Source of the DNA: an uncultured Lachnospiraceae bacterium
GTDB taxonomy: Bacteria > Bacillota > Clostridia > Lachnospirales > Lachnospiraceae
Reading direction: 5' to 3'
DNA: 5,903 nt
Assembly (NCBI GenBank): GCA_900555195.1
Contig: USKC01000203.1
Span: 1-5,903 of the forward strand
A model generated the notes under the pieces. The model was not told the DNA's origin. It ran no database searches and saw nothing but the letters and a program-made list of their open reading frames with translations. The first letter of the stretch is position 1, and each line of letters begins with the position of its first letter. Shown one piece after another: positions 4,306-5,903 of the stretch. The position numbers and the translations under genes were made by a program.

Positions 4306-5667
4306 TCAATCAGAGGTTACCGGCGTCTTCACAAGGGAACGGATCATGTTCTCATTGATTCGTTCCAGCATGTTTTCGCAGATCTTCTGCTCTTTTCCTG
4401 TAAATCCCTGATAGCAGCTATCCAGCATTTCCCTCCGCATTCCAGCGAAATCCCGGCAGATATGGCCCGCTTCTTCCAGACAGAGCGCAATATGGGTACC
4501 TTCTTTTCCGTCCTTTTTCTCGCTCTTTTTATCCTCCGTCTTATCCTCAGAGGTCCAGACCAGTTTCTTTCGCTCCAGCTTCTGCACGCACATGGCGGCC
4601 CGCCTCAGCGGCATATCCGCGACATCCGCCAACCTGCGCACGCTCTCAAATTCCCCGCACTGATGCAGCGTGCACAGTATCTTCGTCTCATCCAGGGTCA
4701 GTTTGTTCTTTTTCGCCACCAGATCCAGCTGGCTGTCCAGCAGCTGGCGGAAGCGGTATAAAGACATAATGCTGCCGTCCCCTTCCACCTGTTCCCTCAC
4801 AATGCTTTTCCGTTCCGCGCCGAGCTTCCTCCCCCCGGGAAGCGGCGCAGGGGGCACCATTCCGTCTTTGGCCGCTGTCCACAGGAAGCGGTAGACCTGC
4901 AGGCGGATATCCGCATAATCCTCATGGTCGTATATATCCTTATAGAACTCATTATAATAATCAAAAATATTGATCTTCATGCGCATCGTATTGCTGATGC
5001 TCATGCCCTGGCTCACCAGGCTCCCTTTTCTCTTCACATAATAATACAGGGGCACCTGTAGCGCAAAAAAGGTGGACGCATGCCGAATGTATTCCAAATT
5101 GAACAGAAAATCCTCGCACCAGCTGATGGAGACGTCCATCCGGATCTGATGTTCCTCAATGATCCGCCTGCGGTACAGCTTATTCCAAAGCACACCATAA
5201 TAGAAATCTGCCGGATTCTCAATCATGCAGGCGGCAAACTCCTGCCTGTTAAGCACGCGCTTTTCCTCGATGTCTCCTTTTCTCGCCAGGCGGTCTCCGG
5301 CCACCCGGTAGAAATCCGAGATCACCATATCGCACTTGTTGTCCTCCATGGCCTGAACCAGAAGCCGCGTGGCCTCCGGCACGATCCAGTCGTCGCTGTC
5401 CAGGAATTGGACATATGTCCCTTTTGCCAAATCCAACGCCTGATTGCGCGTATCGGAAACACCGCTGTTTTCTTTATGCACCACCCGGACTCTGGCATCC
5501 GCTTTGGCATAGGCGTCGCAGATCTCTCCAGATCCGTCGCTGCTTCCGTCATCCATCAACAGCAATTCAAAATGCGGGTAGTCCTGCGCCAGGATGCTAT
5601 CCACACACCGTTTCAAATATTTTTCCGCGTTATAGACGGGGACTATAATACTTACCAGCTGTTCCAC
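4306..5667 (-). CDS. Family 2 glycosyltransferase fused to a C-terminal MarR-like winged-helix domain
   Basis: A 453-residue protein (GTG start) in one open frame. Residues 1 to about 265 are a GT-A fold family 2 glycosyltransferase, which transfers a sugar from a nucleotide-sugar, usually to a surface polysaccharide or glycolipid. It has the N-terminal strand SIIVPVYN (6-13), DDGSSDGS (39-46), NSGVSDTRN (67-75), the metal-binding LDSDDW (89-94) and a WCEDFLFN segment (183-190) with the likely catalytic acidic pair. After a Pro/Gly-rich linker (about 268-300), residues 303-445 read like a MarR-type regulator. These are a first helix, LTLDETKILCTL (323-334), helix-turn-helix ESVRRLADVADMPLRRAAMCVQKLE (in pieces, 341-365), KKLV before a Lys/Glu-rich wing (372-390), HIALCLEEAG (392-401) and a long final helix. 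The GTG at 5667 is preferred because AAAGGAG (5676-5682) sits 8 nt upstream and it yields the usual short N-terminus MEQLVSIIVP. An ATG at 5694 would overlap the upstream gene by 13 nt with only a poor site. The GT call is firm; DNA binding by the tail is inferred. Confidence 0.9.
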   Translation of the reverse strand: MEQLVSIIVPVYNAEKYLKRCVDSILAQDYPHFELLLMDDGSSDGSGEICDAYAKADARVRVVHKENSGVSDTRNQALDLAKGTYVQFLDSDDWIVPEATRLLVQAMEDNKCDMVISDFYRVAGDRLARKGDIEEKRVLNRQEFAACMIENPADFYYGVLWNKLYRRRIIEEHQIRMDVSISWCEDFLFNLEYIRHASTFFALQVPLYYYVKRKGSLVSQGMSISNTMRMKINIFDYYNEFYKDIYDHEDYADIRLQVYRFLWTAAKDGMVPPAPLPGGRKLGAERKSIVREQVEGDGSIMSLYRFRQLLDSQLDLVAKKNKLTLDETKILCTLHQCGEFESVRRLADVADMPLRRAAMCVQKLERKKLVWTSEDKTEDKKSEKKDGKEGTHIALCLEEAGHICRDFAGMRREMLDSCYQGFTGKEQKICENMLERINENMIRSLVKTPVTSD

Positions 5668-5675
5668 TCCATTCG

Positions 5676-5682
5676 CTCCTTT
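5676..5682 (-). promoter_or_regulatory. Ribosome binding site that decides the glycosyltransferase start
   Basis: On the minus strand AAAGGAG lies between the upstream gene's TAA (5682-5684, sharing one base) and the GTG at 5665-5667, with 8 nt spacing. The competing ATG (5692-5694) has only AGGAAA about 10 nt away. This arrangement supports GTG initiation and translational linkage with the upstream gene. Confidence 0.7.
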
Positions 5683-5903
5683 TATATCATCCATTTCTTC
5701 TGCTTTCCTGCATGGGCAGCCATTGCCTTTTCCCTTTTGGTGCCGCAGAAAATGACCTTTCCCTGCTCTTCTTCAATCTCATACTCAAGATCAAAAAGAC
5801 GGCAGAAATCCTCCACGCTCACTCCGATGCAGAAAGTCGCCGACACCTGTACATCCTCCTGCACGGTGATATAAGAAAAATCCAGCGGGCTGCCGTTTTT
5901 TCT
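5682..5903 (-). CDS. 3' end of an unidentified protein gene (runs off the right edge)
   Basis: The minus-strand frame is open from the window edge to a TAA at 5682-5684, showing the last 73 residues of a longer protein. A GTG at 5862-5864 lies in frame, but reading continues upstream of it, so the true start is probably outside the window. The visible part has a strand-helix-strand pattern, VSVEDFCRLFDLEYEIEEEQGKVIF (in pieces, about 28-52), faintly like the repeat of copper-amine-oxidase-N/stalk domains. It is followed by a basic tail ending KQKKWMI. That likeness is weak and I do not assign a family. The gene stops 14 nt before the glycosyltransferase GTG, which together with the intervening ribosome binding site suggests one operon. 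Confidence 0.55.
   Translation of the reverse strand, partial: RKNGSPLDFSYITVQEDVQVSATFCIGVSVEDFCRLFDLEYEIEEEQGKVIFCGTKREKAMAAHAGKQKKWMI

Noticed and set aside
5668..5694. ATG at 5694 as the glycosyltransferase start
   Set aside because: It overlaps the upstream gene and has a poor binding site. The GTG at 5667 has AAAGGAG at 8 nt and gives the standard GT2 N-terminus.
5080..5874. Plus-strand 264-codon open frame opposite the glycosyltransferase
   Set aside because: Antisense to conserved GT2 motifs and to the upstream partial gene; the translated product has no recognisable domain.
1..5903. CRISPR array, tRNA, rRNA or insertion sequence
   Set aside because: No regularly spaced repeats, cloverleaf, rRNA segments, transposase motifs or terminal inverted repeats were seen.

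Overview
The window looks like a piece of a Clostridia chromosome, most probably a Lachnospiraceae-like gut anaerobe. This is inferred from a small regulator of the [FeFe]-hydrogenase (TM1266) family, strong AGGAGG-type ribosome binding sites, classic intrinsic terminators and moderate GC content. No species can be named from the sequence alone.

Layout. Positions 1-265 hold no convincing gene. They hold a structured leader with two hairpins near the left edge and a near-perfect intrinsic terminator (207-239) that ends 26 nt before the first gene, which looks like a transcription attenuator. From 266 to 3272 a plus-strand operon encodes: an 86-residue TM1266-type 'iron-only hydrogenase system regulator'; a lipoprotein substrate-binding protein; an SsuC/TauC-type permease; and a compact 195-residue ATPase. 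The last three make a complete ABC importer of the nitrate/sulfonate/taurine/HMP-precursor (NMT1/SsuA) superfamily. Its substrate cannot be read from the sequence. The regulator at the head of the operon suggests a link to hydrogenase or redox metabolism.

A well-formed sigma-A-type promoter (TTGACC-18-TATAAT) overlaps the 3' end of the ATPase gene. It should drive the next gene, an AIM24 (DUF124) family protein (3393-4160). A 14-bp-stem terminator (4229-4276) closes that unit and separates it from the convergent minus-strand genes.

On the minus strand, 4306-5667 encodes a family 2 glycosyltransferase that continues in one uninterrupted frame into a C-terminal MarR-like winged-helix domain. 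This enzyme-regulator fusion is the most unusual thing in the window. It follows, at 14 nt, the 3' end of another minus-strand gene that runs off the right edge (5682-5903).

Working together: the regulator and ABC genes look co-transcribed and probably share one function (uptake of a small organic solute, possibly tuned to hydrogenase status). The AIM24 gene has its own promoter. The glycosyltransferase operon is separate, probably for cell-surface polysaccharide.
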